64,000 bases of DNA from Stutzerimonas stutzeri SDM-LAC. Its GTDB lineage: Bacteria > Pseudomonadota > Gammaproteobacteria > Pseudomonadales > Pseudomonadaceae. Position numbers and translations under genes: made by a program. The notes beneath the pieces are model-generated. The model saw nothing but the letters and a program-made list of their open reading frames with translations, ran no database searches and had not been told where the DNA came from. Numbering within the stretch: position 1 is the first letter of the stretch; the number at the start of each line of letters is the position of its first letter. The stretch covers positions 1-64,000 of the forward strand of contig NZ_AGSX01000067.1 in the NCBI RefSeq assembly GCF_000235745.1, in the 5' to 3' direction. Below are positions 29,014 to 38,016 of the stretch, in pieces.

Positions 29014-29261
29014 CCCAGCCGCTCACCGCTCTGCCCCGGTGCGCTGAACCTCAGGTTCGCGCACTCAGCTCCTTCGGCGCGTCGAGTGCCAACGCACCAG
29101 GCTGCCTTGCAGCTCGCGGTCACCTTCAGCTCGCTACAAGCCGCATTTCCCACCGAACGTGTACCGGCGCACGCCATGCCGACTGCGTACTGGCACCTCG
29201 ACACTGCGGGGGCTACCCTCCTGCTTGCCAACATAAAAACAGCATCGAGGATACCGATACC

Positions 29262-30050
29262 ATGGGCATGTCCCGTATAGCCGTCCTATCGTTCGGTGTT
29301 CTGCTCGTTCTCTCTGGCGCAGCCCGTGCGGAGTTGCCGAAGGACTACCAGATCATCCTGCAGACCGACAATTTCCCACCGTTCAACATGGGGCCCAACC
29401 ACAAAAATTTCGCTCGCGGAGACGAGGTTCTGGGCATCGCCACCGACACCGTGCGGGAGATATTCAAACGCGCCGGCATCGATTACAGCCTGACGCTGCG
29501 CTCGCCCTGGGACCGCATCTACACCCAGACCCTCGCCGATGCCGGCCATGGCCTGTTCTCCGTCACTCGCACCGTGCAGAACGAAGGACAGTTCAAGTGG
29601 GTTGGCCCTCTGGCCCGATACGAAAGCGTGCTGCTCGCGGCAGCGGACACGCGCGTCGACCTGAGCACGCTGATGCAGGCCAAGGGGCTGCAGATCGGTG
29701 TGCAGAAAAGCAGCGGTGTCAGCCAATATCTGGAGAGCCAAGGCCTACGACCGACTGACAGCCTCAGCGAAGAGGAAAACCTGCGCAAACTGCTCAGCGG
29801 CCGCTTGGACCTATGGGCAACGGCCGACCCGGTCTGGCGTTACCAAGTCAAGGAGCATGGAGCAGAAGGCATCAAGCCGGTGCTGAATCTTCGCGCTGAA
29901 GATCTGTACCTGGCGCTGCACAAGCACACGCCCGACGAAGCCGTCGAGCGTTTGCAACGCGCACTTAATGAAGTGATCAGCGAGGGCTATGCCGGCTGCA
30001 GCAACACTCCCGACCTTTGCTACCTGATCCGCGACCGCAAGGCACCGTGA
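29262..30050 (+). CDS. Periplasmic solute-binding protein, SBP_bac_3 type
   Basis: A 262-residue secreted protein with a signal peptide (residues 1-23, cut after ARA). The fold is the family 3 binding domain seen in amino-acid receptors and sensor modules: LQTDNFPPFN, GIATDTVREIFKRAGI, then SPWDRIYTQTLADAGHGLFSV. No permease or ATPase gene is adjacent, so it may serve a sensor or a transporter encoded elsewhere. Ligand unknown. Two late cysteines (GCSNTPDLC) may be disulfide-bonded. Confidence 0.85.
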   Translation: MGMSRIAVLSFGVLLVLSGAARAELPKDYQIILQTDNFPPFNMGPNHKNFARGDEVLGIATDTVREIFKRAGIDYSLTLRSPWDRIYTQTLADAGHGLFSVTRTVQNEGQFKWVGPLARYESVLLAAADTRVDLSTLMQAKGLQIGVQKSSGVSQYLESQGLRPTDSLSEEENLRKLLSGRLDLWATADPVWRYQVKEHGAEGIKPVLNLRAEDLYLALHKHTPDEAVERLQRALNEVISEGYAGCSNTPDLCYLIRDRKAP

Positions 30051-30072
30051 CCGCGCCGCATCGCGGCAACGA

Positions 30073-30768
30073 TCACACGTAGCGCGACTTGGGTGTAGCC
30101 ATTGGCAGCGGGCCGTCGCCGATCAGGCGGAACTCGCCCTTGGCCGCATCGTAGGCGCGGATTTCGCTGGTGCCGATGTTGTAGACCCAGCCGTGAATGA
30201 ACAGCTGCCCGCTGGCCAGCCGCGCCGCGACTGAGGGGTGCGTGCGCAGGTGATCGAGCTGGGCCAGCACGTTCTCTTCGGTCAGCACGCCCAGCGTATT
30301 GTGATCGGCGCAGCCGCAGTTTTCCTCCACCACTGTCCTGGCCACTTCGGCATGGCGCAGCCAGCTGCGTACGGTCGGCATGCCGTCGAGGCTCTTCGGA
30401 TCCAGCACCGCTTTCATCGCGCCGCAATCGGAATGGCCGCAGACGATGATGTGATGCACGCCAAGCGCCATTACCGCGAACTCGATGGCGGTCGACACGC
30501 CGCCGTTCATGATCCCGTAGGGCGGCACGATGTTGCCGACATTACGGGTCACGAACAGGTCGCCTGGCGAACTCTGGGTGATCAGCTCCGGCAGGATGCG
30601 CGAGTCGGCGCAGGTGATGAACATTGCCCGCGGCGTCTGCTCGTGGGCCAGCTTGCTGAACAGCTCACGCTGCTCCGGGTAGATTTCTTCGCGGAACTGA
30701 ATGACCCCCGCGATCAGGTTGTCGAGCGCCTCCTGCGCTGTTTCGGTCGTCTTGTCGTCGAGACTCAT
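30073..30768 (-). CDS. can: Beta-class carbonic anhydrase
   Basis: A 231-residue zinc enzyme that interconverts CO2 and bicarbonate in the cytoplasm. Zinc ligands Cys53, His112 and Cys115 with the Asp55-Arg57 dyad are in CADSRI and GHSDCGAMK. The whole fold is present. It is convergent with the periplasmic binding protein gene (stops 22 bases apart). Bicarbonate supply would suit the biotin carboxylase genes further on, but that is only a thought. Confidence 0.95.
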   Translation of the reverse strand: MSLDDKTTETAQEALDNLIAGVIQFREEIYPEQRELFSKLAHEQTPRAMFITCADSRILPELITQSSPGDLFVTRNVGNIVPPYGIMNGGVSTAIEFAVMALGVHHIIVCGHSDCGAMKAVLDPKSLDGMPTVRSWLRHAEVARTVVEENCGCADHNTLGVLTEENVLAQLDHLRTHPSVAARLASGQLFIHGWVYNIGTSEIRAYDAAKGEFRLIGDGPLPMATPKSRYV

Positions 30769-30894
30769 AACAGGATCTCTCTTATGGTTTGGTTAGGTAA
30801 AACTGCACGCTGGTGGCCGGGCCCTGCACCGATGTGACAGACCGTGCCGAACGCCGGGCGCTTGCCCCGACGTGATGAATCCTTAGCGATGGCC

Positions 30895-31803
30895 TCAAAA
30901 GACGGACCAGCCAATGCGCTGCGAAAGCTTCTCCAGTGCCGCCATGCCGATCAGTGAATTGCCCGCCTGGTTGAGTTCAGGCGACCAGACGCACACCGTG
31001 AAACGCCCCGGCACCACGGCCACGATGCCGCCGCCGACCCCGCTTTTGCCAGGCAGGCCGACGCGATAGGCAAAGTTGCCGGCCTCATCATAGAGCCCGC
31101 TGGTGGCCATGATGGCATTGACCTGTTTGGCCTGGCGCGGGCTCAGCACGGGTTCGCCCCCGTTCAGACAGGCCCCGTCACGCGCGAGGAAGCCGAACGC
31201 ACGGGCCAGATCAATGCAGTTCATGCGCAGCGCACAGTGATGGAAATAGCTGCGCAGCACCGCCTCGACATCGTTGTGGAAGTTACCGAAGGCTTGCATC
31301 AGATAGGCCATCGCCGCGTTGCGCGCCCGATACTGGTATTCCGACTCCGCAACCCGTGAGTCCGACACGATCAGCGGATTGCCCGACAGGTGCCGGACGA
31401 AATCGCGCATGGACAGCGCCGGTACGGCAAAGCGCGACTGGTTGATGTCGCAGATCACCAGCGCGCCGGCATTGATGAAGGGATTGCGCGGCCGGCCGCG
31501 CTCGAACTCCAGCTGCACCAGCGAGTTGAACGGCTGCCCGGACGGCTCATGACCCAACCGCTCCCACAGCGACTCGCCGCCATGCTGGATCGCCTGGACC
31601 AGGCTGAACACCTTGGAAATGCTCTGGATCGAAAACGGCGTTTTCGCATCGCCTGCGTAATAGAGCTCACCTTCGGCGCTGTAGACCGCGATACCCAGCT
31701 GATCGGCCGGCACGTCCGCAAGCGCTGGAATGTAATCGGCAACCTTGCCCTGCCCCAACAGGGGGCGAACTTCATCGAGGATTTCTTCAAGCAGCGCTTG
31801 CAT
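30895..31803 (-). CDS. glsA: Glutaminase
   Basis: A 302-residue enzyme with a serine-hydrolase/beta-lactamase-like fold that converts glutamine to glutamate and ammonia. The catalytic pair Ser61 and Lys64 is in [26 protein letters not shown] and [12 protein letters not shown] are further family blocks. ATG 31803 is chosen because it gives the usual 302-residue length and has a GGAG site 9 bases ahead. An open frame continues upstream to 31929, adding 42 unlikely residues. Separate glutaminase and NtrC-controlled GlnA activities in one window reflect nitrogen traffic, not an operon. Confidence 0.94.
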   Translation of the reverse strand: MQALLEEILDEVRPLLGQGKVADYIPALADVPADQLGIAVYSAEGELYYAGDAKTPFSIQSISKVFSLVQAIQHGGESLWERLGHEPSGQPFNSLVQLEFERGRPRNPFINAGALVICDINQSRFAVPALSMRDFVRHLSGNPLIVSDSRVAESEYQYRARNAAMAYLMQAFGNFHNDVEAVLRSYFHHCALRMNCIDLARAFGFLARDGACLNGGEPVLSPRQAKQVNAIMATSGLYDEAGNFAYRVGLPGKSGVGGGIVAVVPGRFTVCVWSPELNQAGNSLIGMAALEKLSQRIGWSVF

Positions 31804-31994
31804 ATCTTGCGGCTCCAACCAGGTCTGTTGGATGGACGCCCCAGGCTTCGATTGCATCACACAAGCGCGCTCAGGCGTACGGCTGCATGGCCATTTCGCC
31901 GCAAGTCGGATACCGGGCACGTCTGTCATTCGGCCTCCTTCTGCGCGGTAGTCTTTCGAATCGACCCAGTTGCTTGAGCCGCGGCGGCACGTAT

Positions 31995-32018
31995 AAAAAA
32001 GGGAGCCTTTCGGCTCCC
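31995..32018 (-). terminator. Terminator of the pyruvate carboxylase operon
   Basis: On the minus strand: GGGAGCC, loop GAAA, GGCTCCC, then six T residues. It lies 13 bases beyond the stop of the biotin-carrying subunit gene, a textbook intrinsic terminator. Confidence 0.92.
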
Positions 32019-32030
32019 AAGGGACAACTG

Positions 32031-33848
32031 TCAGGCTTCAATCTCTATCAGAAGATCGCCAGGGGTCACCCGGTCGCCTTTAGCCACATGCACCGCCTTA
32101 ACCGTGCCGGCGATAGGCGCCTGGATTTCGGTCTCCATCTTCATCGCTTCACTGATCAGCACCGGCTGTCCGGCTCTGACCGTATCGCCTTCCTTGACCA
32201 GCACATCGACCACGTTGCCCGGCATGCTGGTGCTGACATCGCCCGGCGCGCTGGCCTGTTTGCGCTGTCCGGCGCTGCCGCCACCGACGAAATTGTTCAG
32301 CGGCTCGAACACCACTTCTTCCGGCATGCCGTCGATGGAGAGGAAGAAATGCCGCTTGCCCTCGCCCTTGACGCCCACTCCGGTGATGTCGACGCGATAG
32401 GTCTCGCCGTGTACGTCGATGACGAACTCGGTCGGCACGCCTTCGCCACTGGCGGCGCCCACCGCGCTGCCATCCGGGATCGGCAGCAGCACTTCCGGTT
32501 GCAACGTGCCGGCCTCGCGCTCTTCAAGGAACTTGCGGCCGATGTCCGGGAACATGGCGTAGGTCAGCACGTCCTCTTCGCTATGGGCCAGCGCGCCGAT
32601 CTCCTGGCGCAGCTTGTCCAGCTCCGGCTTGATCAGATCGGCCGGACGCACCTCGATGAGCTCCTCGCCGCCGATGGCCTGGCGCTGCAGCTTCGCGTCG
32701 ATGGTCCCAGGCGCCTTGCCGTAACCGCCCTGCAAGTAGAGCTTCACCTCGTTGGTGATGGTCTTGTAGCGCTCGCCGGCCAGTACGTTGAAAAACGCCT
32801 GGGTGCCGACGATTTGCGAGGTCGGCGTGACCAGCGGCGGGTAGCCCAGGTCTTTCCGAACGCGGGGAATCTCGGCGAGCACCTCGTCCATGCGGTCGAG
32901 CGCGCCTTGCTCCTTGAGCTGGTTGGCCAGGTTGGAAATCATCCCGCCCGGCACCTGGTTGACCTGCACGCGGGTATCGACCCCGGTGAAGTCGCTTTCG
33001 AACTGGTGGTACTTCTTGCGCACCGCGTAGAAATACAGGCCGATCTCCTGGATCAGCTCGAGGTCCAGACCGGTGTCGTATGGGGTACCGCGCAGCGCGG
33101 CGACCATCGACTCGGTGCCCGGATGGCTGGTGCCCCAGGCCATGGAGGAGATCGCCGTGTCGATGTGGTCGGCACCGTTCTCGATCGCCTTGAGCTGGCA
33201 CATGCTGGCCACGCCGGCGGTGTCGTGCGAGTGGATGAACACCGGCAGGTCGATCTCGGCTTTCAGTGCGCGCACCAGATCGCCGGTGGCGAACGGCGTC
33301 AGCAGACCGGCCATGTCCTTGATCGCGATGGAATCGACGCCCATGTCGCGCATCGCCCGGCCCTGCTCGACGAACAGCTCGACGGTGTGCACCGGGCTGG
33401 TGGTGTAGGCGATGGTGCCCTGGGCGTGCTTGCCGGTCTTCTTCACCGCCTTGATGGCGGTTTCCAGGTTCCGCACGTCATTCATCGCATCGAAAATGCG
33501 GAACACGTCGATGCCGTTTTCGGCCGCCTTGGCGCAGAAGGCCTCGACCACGTCGTCGGCGTAATGCCGGTAGCCCAGCAGGTTCTGGCCGCGCAGCAGC
33601 ATTTGCAGGCGGGTGTTGGGCAGCGCCGCCTTGAGTTGGCGCAGGCGCTCCCAGGGGTCTTCCTTGAGGAAGCGCACACAGGCGTCGAACGTCGCGCCGC
33701 CCCAGACTTCCAGCGACCAGTAGCCGACGCGGTCGAGCTTGTCGCAAATAGGCAGCATGTCCTCGGTGCGCATGCGGGTGGCCAGCAGGGACTGGTGAGC
33801 GTCGCGCAGGATGGTGTCGGTAACGGTGATTTTCTTCTGAGCAGTCAT
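32031..33848 (-). CDS. pycB: Pyruvate carboxylase subunit B (carboxyltransferase plus biotin carrier; OadA-like)
   Basis: A 605-residue subunit that moves carbon dioxide from biotin to pyruvate to make oxaloacetate. The HMGL-like TIM barrel (about 5-270) opens with [17 protein letters not shown], a metal-binding motif. A PYC_OADA domain follows, then a C-terminal biotinyl domain with the biotin lysine Lys570 in SEAMKMETE. The same architecture occurs in oxaloacetate decarboxylase alpha, but no membrane beta or gamma subunit is nearby and a biotin carboxylase gene is directly upstream. The anaplerotic carboxylase reading is therefore better. The gap to pycA is 10 bases. Confidence 0.93.
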   Translation of the reverse strand: MTAQKKITVTDTILRDAHQSLLATRMRTEDMLPICDKLDRVGYWSLEVWGGATFDACVRFLKEDPWERLRQLKAALPNTRLQMLLRGQNLLGYRHYADDVVEAFCAKAAENGIDVFRIFDAMNDVRNLETAIKAVKKTGKHAQGTIAYTTSPVHTVELFVEQGRAMRDMGVDSIAIKDMAGLLTPFATGDLVRALKAEIDLPVFIHSHDTAGVASMCQLKAIENGADHIDTAISSMAWGTSHPGTESMVAALRGTPYDTGLDLELIQEIGLYFYAVRKKYHQFESDFTGVDTRVQVNQVPGGMISNLANQLKEQGALDRMDEVLAEIPRVRKDLGYPPLVTPTSQIVGTQAFFNVLAGERYKTITNEVKLYLQGGYGKAPGTIDAKLQRQAIGGEELIEVRPADLIKPELDKLRQEIGALAHSEEDVLTYAMFPDIGRKFLEEREAGTLQPEVLLPIPDGSAVGAASGEGVPTEFVIDVHGETYRVDITGVGVKGEGKRHFFLSIDGMPEEVVFEPLNNFVGGGSAGQRKQASAPGDVSTSMPGNVVDVLVKEGDTVRAGQPVLISEAMKMETEIQAPIAGTVKAVHVAKGDRVTPGDLLIEIEA

Positions 33849-33858
33849 GGTTCGTTCC

Positions 33859-35274
33859 TCACAGTCCTGCGTGGGCGGCGATGGCGGCAGCGATGGCCAG
33901 GGCCAGTTCGCCCGGCTTGCGTTTGATCGAGTAATTCAGCAGTTCCGGATGGTTATCCACGAAGCTGGTGTTGAACTGACCGCTGCGAAAATCCGGGTTG
34001 TCGAGAATCTTCTGGTAATAGGTCGCCGTGGTTTTCACGCCTTGCACGCGCATGTCGTCCAGTGCGCGCGAGCCGCGTGCCAGCGCCTCTTCCCAGGTCA
34101 GCGCCCAGACGATGAGCTTCAGGCACATGGAGTCGTAGTACGGCGGAATGGTGTAGCCGGTGTAGATCGCCGTGTCGGTGCGCACGCCGGGGCCGCCGGG
34201 CGCGTAGTAGCGGGTGATCTTGCCGAAGCAGGGCAGGAAGTTGTTGCGCGGCTCCTCGGCGTTGATGCGGAACTGCAGGGCGAAGCCGCGATACTGGATG
34301 TCTTCCTGCTTGACCGAGAGCGGCAGGCCCGAGGCGATGCGGATCTGCTCGCGGACGATGTCGATGCCGGTGATTTCCTCGGTGATGGTGTGTTCCACCT
34401 GCACGCGAGTGTTCATTTCCATGAAATACACCTCGCCATCGGCGAGCAGGAATTCCACGGTACCGGCGTTCTCGTAACCCACCGCCTTGGCCGCGCGCAC
34501 CGCGAGATCGCCGATATAGGCGCGCTGCTCCGGGGTCAGCTGCGGGCTGGGGGCGATCTCAATGAGCTTCTGGTTGCGCCGCTGGATCGAGCAGTCGCGC
34601 TCGAACAGATGCACGGTGTTGCCGAAGGAGTCGGCCAACACCTGAGCCTCGATATGCTTGGGCTCGACGATGCACTTTTCGAGGAATACATCCGCCGAAC
34701 CAAAGGCCTTGGTCGCCTCGGAGATGACGCGCGGATAAGCTTGCGCTAGCTCTTCGCGCGAGTTGCAGCGGCGAATGCCGCGGCCGCCGCCGCCGGAGGT
34801 CGCCTTGAGCATGACCGGATAGCCGATACGCTCGGCCTCAGCCAAGGCTTCGTCGACATCCGCCACGTTGCCTTCGGTGCCAGGCGTGACCGGCACGCCG
34901 GCCTTGATCATGCTGCGCCGCGCTTCGGTCTTGTCGCCCATGCGGCGGATCACTTCGGCGCTGGGGCCGACAAAGCGGATACCGCGCTCGGCGCAGATTT
35001 CCGCTAGCTCGGCATTCTCGGAGAGGAAACCATAGCCGGGATGCAGCGCATCGCAACCGGTCTCGACGGCAAGATTTACCAACTTGCGTGGGTTCAGGTA
35101 CCCGGCCAGCGGGTCTTCACCAATGAAATACGCCTCATCGGCGCGCTTGACATGCAGGGCGTGGCGGTCAGGTTCGGCAAAAACCGCTACCGAGCGCACA
35201 CCCATTTCGGCACAGGCCCGCACGATGCGGACGGCTATTTCACCGCGATTGGCGATCAGCAGCTTTTTGATCAC
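33859..35274 (-). CDS. pycA: Pyruvate carboxylase subunit A (biotin carboxylase)
   Basis: A 471-residue ATP-grasp enzyme that carboxylates biotin on the partner subunit. Visible features: N-terminal KKLLIANRGEIAVRI, ATP loop KATSGGGGRGIRR, and metal/catalytic stretch FMEMNTRVQVEHTITE. GTG at 35274 begins the conserved sequence and gives the usual length; an open frame nine codons longer does not fit. It forms an operon with pycB. In remembered P. aeruginosa order the regulator gene pycR is directly divergent from pycA; here a suf operon has come between them. Confidence 0.95.
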   Translation of the reverse strand: MIKKLLIANRGEIAVRIVRACAEMGVRSVAVFAEPDRHALHVKRADEAYFIGEDPLAGYLNPRKLVNLAVETGCDALHPGYGFLSENAELAEICAERGIRFVGPSAEVIRRMGDKTEARRSMIKAGVPVTPGTEGNVADVDEALAEAERIGYPVMLKATSGGGGRGIRRCNSREELAQAYPRVISEATKAFGSADVFLEKCIVEPKHIEAQVLADSFGNTVHLFERDCSIQRRNQKLIEIAPSPQLTPEQRAYIGDLAVRAAKAVGYENAGTVEFLLADGEVYFMEMNTRVQVEHTITEEITGIDIVREQIRIASGLPLSVKQEDIQYRGFALQFRINAEEPRNNFLPCFGKITRYYAPGGPGVRTDTAIYTGYTIPPYYDSMCLKLIVWALTWEEALARGSRALDDMRVQGVKTTATYYQKILDNPDFRSGQFNTSFVDNHPELLNYSIKRKPGELALAIAAAIAAHAGL

Positions 35275-35447
35275 GCTGTCATCCCTCGGTCGATGGGGCA
35301 AAGGCCGCCTGGCGGAGGCCGTGTAGCGCTTGCATCCCGTGCAAGCCCATAAACCCTACGCCCATCGGAGTGATAACTGAAAATAAATAATAGTTTGCTG
35401 CTGAATAGGTAATTACTTATATCTAGCGAATTTGCAGTCGAAGGGTG

Positions 35448-35471
35448 TCATTTTTTCGCGATAAAAAATGA
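35448..35471. repeat. AT-rich inverted repeat near the pycA / suf junction
   Basis: TCATTTTTT (35448-35456) and AAAAAATGA (35463-35471) are exact inverted repeats around CGCGAT. It lies in the notably AT-rich stretch of about 35370-35480, between the sufE stop and pycA. It could be the suf terminator (A and T tracts at the stem base), or an element of the junction. Confidence 0.45.
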
Positions 35472-35561
35472 TCAAACGCATGAAAGGATTGGAGTACGGC
35501 AGGCGGGCCGACAGATACGATCGCCGCCTCGAATCGCCGCCGCTCCGGCTATCTGACGCGT

Positions 35562-36011
35562 TCAGCTATCAGTGGCAACGGCGCGGATGCGATCAACCAT
35601 ACTTCGCAGGCCATTGCCACGCGTCGGCGATATGTGCCGAAACAGGTCGAGGGTGCGAAACACGTCGTCGATGTCGACCGCCAACAGGTCTTCGGGGGTG
35701 CGAGCATTCAGCGCGACCAGCACGATCGCGGCCAGTCCTTTGACGATGATCGCGTCGCTGTCGATGAGAAAGAACAGCTTGCCGCTCGCCGGATCTTTCA
35801 GATGCGTCAGCCAGACCTGACTCTGGCAGCCCTGGACGAAGTTGTCTTCGGTGCGCTCGTCATCGGGAAATGCCGGCAGTTTACGCCCCAGATCGACGAT
35901 GTAGGCGTAGCGGTCTTCCCAGTCATCAAGCACGTCGAACGCGTCCACGACGTCGTCCAGACGAATGTCGGTGCCGAGGCTGGTGTGGGTAAAGTCGGTA
36001 CTGGTCGTCAT
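35562..36011 (-). CDS. sufE: Cysteine desulfurase-activating sulfur acceptor SufE
   Basis: A 149-residue protein that takes the persulfide sulfur from SufS and hands it to the SufBCD scaffold. The acceptor cysteine is Cys62 in FVQGCQSQVWL; the region WEDRYAYIVDLGRKLP is typical. It is the last gene of the suf operon. The N-terminus is about 20 residues longer than some family members. Confidence 0.95.
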   Translation of the reverse strand: MTTSTDFTHTSLGTDIRLDDVVDAFDVLDDWEDRYAYIVDLGRKLPAFPDDERTEDNFVQGCQSQVWLTHLKDPASGKLFFLIDSDAIIVKGLAAIVLVALNARTPEDLLAVDIDDVFRTLDLFRHISPTRGNGLRSMVDRIRAVATDS

Positions 36012-36074
36012 AAGGCGCGGTTCGATTCTGTGGGCATCATTGCGGGTGGGTAACGGGCTGCATGAGGTATCGCC

Positions 36075-36602
36075 TCACAGCATCCCCAGTTCCAACTTGG
36101 CTTCGTCGGTCAACATATCGCTGTTCCACGGCGGGTCAAAGGTGATTTCCACCGCCACTTCTTCGACGTTGGGAACCTCCTGGAGCTTTCGCTTGACGTC
36201 GTCGGCGATCACCTGGCCCATGCCACATCCCGCCGCCGTCAACGTCATCAGAACGTCGATCCGGTGTCCGCTGATCCTGCAATCATAGATCAGCCCCAGG
36301 TCCACTACGTTCACCGGTATTTCCGGGTCGTAGCAGGCGCGCATGGCTTCCCAGACCTGACTCTCGTTGATCGAGCCATCCGCGGTCTCCTCGAACCTGT
36401 TCTGCAACGGCTGCTTGCCCAGCCCGTCGGCGTCATGGCCTTCGATACGTACCAGATTGCCATTCAGCGCGACGGTAAAGCTGCCGCCCAGCGACTGGGT
36501 GATGGTTACGAACGTATCCGCCGGAACCATAACCTCGGTACCCGAAGGCACCAGTCGGCCGGCTATTTCACGTTTGGTGAGCACTACTTCCCGTTCATGC
36601 AT
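36075..36602 (-). CDS. sufT: Fe-S cluster assembly factor SufT (DUF59/MIP18 family)
   Basis: A 175-residue protein of the long SufT form, involved in iron-sulfur cluster maturation or trafficking. The first half carries the SufT-specific VPADTFVTITQSLGGSFTV. The second is a MIP18-like domain with DPEIPVNVVDLGLIY and the conserved cysteine Cys126 in TAAGCGMG. ATG 36602 is chosen because GAGGAG precedes it and it gives the family N-terminus; an ATG 14 codons upstream is possible. It lies between sufS and sufE. Confidence 0.9.
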   Translation of the reverse strand: MHEREVVLTKREIAGRLVPSGTEVMVPADTFVTITQSLGGSFTVALNGNLVRIEGHDADGLGKQPLQNRFEETADGSINESQVWEAMRACYDPEIPVNVVDLGLIYDCRISGHRIDVLMTLTAAGCGMGQVIADDVKRKLQEVPNVEEVAVEITFDPPWNSDMLTDEAKLELGML

Positions 36603-36732
36603 GTTGTCGGGCTCCTCTATCTTGGCTGTCCCGGCAGTGCGCATGCGCCGTGACGCCTTCGGTCATTTGAGTCATTCGCCGTCAGCCTGGCCAGCGCACC
36701 GGATGCGGTTCAAAGCGCGCCGCGGGTGCGCC

Positions 36733-38010
36733 TTACCCGGCAAACAGCCGCTGCAGTTTCGCCAGCGCCTGGAACAGCTGATCAACCTCCTCCAGCGTGT
36801 TGTAGAACGCGAAGGACGCGCGTGCCGAGCCACTCTCGCCGAAGCGGTCCATCAGCGGCATGGCGCAGTGATTACCGGTGCGGATGGCGATGCCCTGTTG
36901 ATCGAGCAATGTGCCGATATCGCTGGAATGCAGCCCCTGAATCTGAAACGACAACACGGGAACCTTATGCCGCGCAGTGCCCATGATCGTCATGCCTGGT
37001 ACCGTCTCGACCAGTTCGTTGGCGCGCTGCAATAGCGCAGCCTCCACCGCTTCCACAGCCTCGCGGTCAAGCCCGTCGAGATACTGGATGGCGGCTTCGA
37101 GTCCGATGGCTTCGGCAATCGCTGGCGTACCGGCTTCGAAGCGGTGAGGCAACGCCGCCCAGGTGGTTTTCGCGAACGTCACCCGCTCGATCATCTCTCC
37201 GCCGCCCTGAAACGGCGACAGCTGCTCGAGGATGCTTTCGCGCCCGTACAGCACGCCAATTCCGGTCGGCCCCAGCAACTTGTGGGATGAAAACGCGTAG
37301 AAGTCGCAGTCCAGCTCGCGTACATCCACCTTCAGATGAGGGACCGCCTGGGCGCCGTCGATGACTGTGATCACGCCCTGGGCCCGGGCCGTGGCGATCA
37401 TCTCGCGAACCGGATTGATCGTTCCCAGCACATTCGACACGTGTGTCATGGCCAGCACGCGGGTTCGATCCGTCAGTTGTTCGCTGAAACTTTGTTGGTC
37501 CAGCTCGCCTTCGTCGGTGACCGCGATGACCCGCAGTTCGGCGCCGGTGCGCTCGCAGACCATCTGCCAGGGCACGATATTGGCGTGATGTTCCATGTGG
37601 GTAACGAGAATCTGGTCGCCGGGCTTGAGCATCGTGGCCAGGCCGTTGGCGACGATGTTTATGGCCTCGGTGGTGCCTCGGGTCCAGATGATTTCCCGCG
37701 TGCTGGCGGCATTGATGAATGCGCGGACCGTCTCGCGGGCCGACTCGAACGCGACGGTGGCCCTGTCGCCCAGGGTGTGGGCGCCGCGGTGCACGTTGCT
37801 GTGCGAGGTGCGGTAGTAACGATCCATCGCCTCGATGACCGGGACAGGTTTCTGCGCTGAAGCGGCGTTGTCCAGGTACACCAGCGGCTTGCCGTTGACC
37901 GTCTCGCCAAGAATCGGAAAATCAGCCCGAATACGGTCGATATCCAGCCGCGGCCTGCTGGATAGGGCGGGAGTCGGGGCGGAGCCTGCGTGGCGGACAG
38001 CTTCGGTCAT
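36733..38010 (-). CDS. sufS: Cysteine desulfurase SufS
   Basis: A 425-residue pyridoxal-phosphate enzyme that takes sulfur from cysteine as a persulfide. The cofactor lysine is Lys244 in SSHKLLGPTG and the catalytic cysteine is Cys382 in RTGNHCAMPLM, both as in group II desulfurases. The N-terminus has about 20 residues beyond the usual start. It begins 6 bases after the sufD stop. It works with SufE, encoded two genes on. Confidence 0.97.
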   Translation of the reverse strand: MTEAVRHAGSAPTPALSSRPRLDIDRIRADFPILGETVNGKPLVYLDNAASAQKPVPVIEAMDRYYRTSHSNVHRGAHTLGDRATVAFESARETVRAFINAASTREIIWTRGTTEAINIVANGLATMLKPGDQILVTHMEHHANIVPWQMVCERTGAELRVIAVTDEGELDQQSFSEQLTDRTRVLAMTHVSNVLGTINPVREMIATARAQGVITVIDGAQAVPHLKVDVRELDCDFYAFSSHKLLGPTGIGVLYGRESILEQLSPFQGGGEMIERVTFAKTTWAALPHRFEAGTPAIAEAIGLEAAIQYLDGLDREAVEAVEAALLQRANELVETVPGMTIMGTARHKVPVLSFQIQGLHSSDIGTLLDQQGIAIRTGNHCAMPLMDRFGESGSARASFAFYNTLEEVDQLFQALAKLQRLFAG

Positions 38011-38016
38011 GGCAGG

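Noticed and set aside
31887-33926. Open frame of 679 codons opposite pycB
   Set aside because: Antisense shadow; the translation is rich in histidine, glycine and valine and looks like no family.
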